From Ancylothrix sp036704045 (GTDB lineage Bacteria; Cyanobacteriota; Cyanobacteriia; Cyanobacteriales; Oscillatoriaceae): a stretch of 64,000 nt of DNA. Positions 62,635 to 64,000 of the stretch are shown here, piece by piece. Position 1 is the first letter of the stretch. The number at the start of each line of letters is the position of its first letter. The notes under the pieces are model-generated. The model saw nothing but the letters and a program-made list of their open reading frames with translations, had not been told where the DNA came from and searched no databases. A program made the position numbers and the translations under genes. The stretch lies in the NCBI GenBank assembly GCA_036704045.1, contig DATNQM010000037.1, positions 124,001-188,000 on the forward strand, given 5' to 3'.

Positions 62635-63978
62635 TTATTCACCAGTAATAGACAGTCCCTCAACCCAAACACGCGGACACAAACCACCCGGTGTTAATTC
62701 CGCCTCACTTTCCACAAAAATAATCGACTTTAACAACTCCAAAAAATCGCCCGCCACAGTAGCAGACTCAATACTGGTTTTAACACCTTTATTAACAATC
62801 CAACCATCAAACGGCAAAGAAAATGAACCTTGCAAAGCTTTTACCCCTGCATGAAGCGCCTGCAAATCATCAATTAAAATTACATTTTCTGCCGTTTCCA
62901 GGCTGTATTCTTCCGGTGCCGGCTTCCCAGCAAAAACATGATAAAAATGCGGACTAACTGTTACCTTCGCCCCCGTATTCGCATGGCCGGTGGGCGAAGC
63001 ATTCATGCGTTTTGCCGTCCCTGAACTATGCAAAAAGCCACTTAAAACACCATCCTTAATAATATCAACTCGGCGAGTCGGTGTACCCTCCCCATCAAAA
63101 GTTTCAGCCCCAATATTTGCCGGATGAAGCGCATCATCACAAACACAAATTAAAGGAGAAGCAATTTCCTTACCCAAAGAATCAGGAGTAGAAAGACTTT
63201 GATTATCCAGAATACTTTGAGCATTAAATAAATTAGAAAAAGCCCCCAACAAACTCAAAAACGCCTCGGCTGAAAACACAACTCGATACTTACCAGTTTT
63301 GACCTTTTCATAGTTTAAATGGCTAATCGTTTTTTCAGCAGCCTCCTTCAAACATCCCGCAGTATCAAGACTCTCTAAACCTCGACTTATTTTAAAAGCA
63401 CCAGCACTCCGAGGCTTCTTACCTTCCTCTTCAGTTTTAGTGTACAAATAAATCGAAGTAGTCGAACGAGCTTCCGTCCGTAAAGCCCCCTCACTATTAA
63501 CATAAAATCGATCCATATCCCGCTGCGCCAAACCATTATAAGGCACACCTTTAATAGCAGGATGAGCACCTAAAAGTTCCTTTTCTACTCCTATCAAAGT
63601 CTCTATTAACTCAGAAACCTGAGCTTGTTTTGACTTTTCATTAGGAATATCAGCCGCCAGAGGAGCCGTAGCTTCAGGACTAAAATCAGGAGCGTATTCT
63701 TTTACCCCAAAAAAACTGGCTTCATAGGCCATTTTTAATGCCAATTCCAAACCCTTTGCATCCACATCTGTTGTGCTAGTGATGCCCATTGTTTGCTCAT
63801 CATTCCAAACCCTAACCGTCACACTAGAACGATTAGAAGCCTTAACTTGCTTAGGCTCACCCCGGTCTACCTGAACACTCGTATCATCCACAATTGCCCC
63901 ATAGATATCATACTTCTTGATACCCAACTTCTGAGCAGAATTTTTCGCGTAACTTGCAATCTCATTAATATTCGGCAT
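62635..63978 (-). CDS. pmbA: TldE/PmbA family metalloprotease-like protein
   Basis: The 447-residue protein belongs to the TldD/PmbA family, which acts as a heterodimeric zinc protease on peptides such as microcins and CcdA. N-terminal segments SAQKLGIKKYDIYGAIVDD, VQVDRGEPKQVKASNRSSVTVRVW and TSTTDVDAKGLELALKMAYEAS are typical. The C-terminal part has GAFSNLFNAQSILDNQSLS, FDGEGTPTRR, GTAKRMNASPTGHANTGA and SFDGW-like SLPFDGWIVNKG. The catalytic HExxxH of TldD is absent, which assigns it to PmbA/TldE. The ATG at 63978 is chosen over an upstream frame start. A tldD partner may be outside the window. Confidence 0.9.
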   Translation of the reverse strand: MPNINEIASYAKNSAQKLGIKKYDIYGAIVDDTSVQVDRGEPKQVKASNRSSVTVRVWNDEQTMGITSTTDVDAKGLELALKMAYEASFFGVKEYAPDFSPEATAPLAADIPNEKSKQAQVSELIETLIGVEKELLGAHPAIKGVPYNGLAQRDMDRFYVNSEGALRTEARSTTSIYLYTKTEEEGKKPRSAGAFKISRGLESLDTAGCLKEAAEKTISHLNYEKVKTGKYRVVFSAEAFLSLLGAFSNLFNAQSILDNQSLSTPDSLGKEIASPLICVCDDALHPANIGAETFDGEGTPTRRVDIIKDGVLSGFLHSSGTAKRMNASPTGHANTGAKVTVSPHFYHVFAGKPAPEEYSLETAENVILIDDLQALHAGVKALQGSFSLPFDGWIVNKGVKTSIESATVAGDFLELLKSIIFVESEAELTPGGLCPRVWVEGLSITGE

Positions 63979-64000
63979 ACTCAACCTAAACACAAAAAAC

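Overview
The window is cyanobacterial chromosome. The strongest markers are a light-dependent protochlorophyllide reductase, a Rieske oxygenase of the pheophorbide a oxygenase/Tic55 type, a lumenal pentapeptide-repeat protein, a secreted thioredoxin-fold protein of the photosystem I accumulation type, a short KdpD, and several very large multi-sensor kinases. The DNA is AT-rich. I saw no copy of the HIP1 octamer (GCGATCGC), while CCGG-centred words are conspicuously common. The signalling load and lack of HIP1 would suit a filamentous Oscillatoriales-type organism, but this placement is tentative.

Layout. 0-9 kb: end of a K+-ATPase (kdp) locus (kdpC, short kdpD) interrupted by rodA, then dnaG, a lumenal pentapeptide protein, yraN, a small unknown gene and queA. 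9-18.3 kb: a ribosomal protein L32 gene (rpmF, 56 codons), a proline-rich anchored protein, a GAF histidine kinase, and a nine-PAS histidine kinase followed by a single-domain response regulator. 19-22.2 kb: argG, a DedA protein, a STAS-domain protein and a coiled-coil protein. 22.2-27.2 kb: an NAD operon read leftward, pncB-nadD-nrtR-nadE, with a UPF0175 gene after it and a palindrome in front of it. 27.7-32.3 kb: arsH, a small secreted protein and an ergothioneine cluster egtC-egtB-egtD. 32.6-36.2 kb: a secreted Asn/Pro-repeat protein, an unknown protein, a thylakoid protein, a broken FecR-like gene and por. 36.3-53.2 kb: a Ser/Thr kinase-ATPase-histidine kinase fusion, a CbbY-like phosphatase, the Rieske oxygenase flanked by inverted-repeat elements, gyrB, miaA, a CHASE4-type hybrid kinase and rpmB. 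53.6-64 kb: htpG, a glycosyltransferase, a Mn2+ riboswitch-controlled UPF0016 transporter, a TPR protein, a DUF2330/RnfD-like pair, a VOC protein and pmbA.

Genes that work together. PncB, NadD and NadE convert nicotinate to NAD, and NrtR is the expected repressor. EgtD, EgtB and EgtC make ergothioneine from histidine. The UPF0016 transporter has a consensus-like promoter, a yybP-ykoY riboswitch and a ribosome-binding site that can pair with upstream sequence. The nine-PAS kinase and the CheY-like protein form one transcription unit.

No CRISPR array, transposase, prophage, rRNA or tRNA gene was recognised. All functions are inferred by reading the sequence and from family knowledge; no database search was run.
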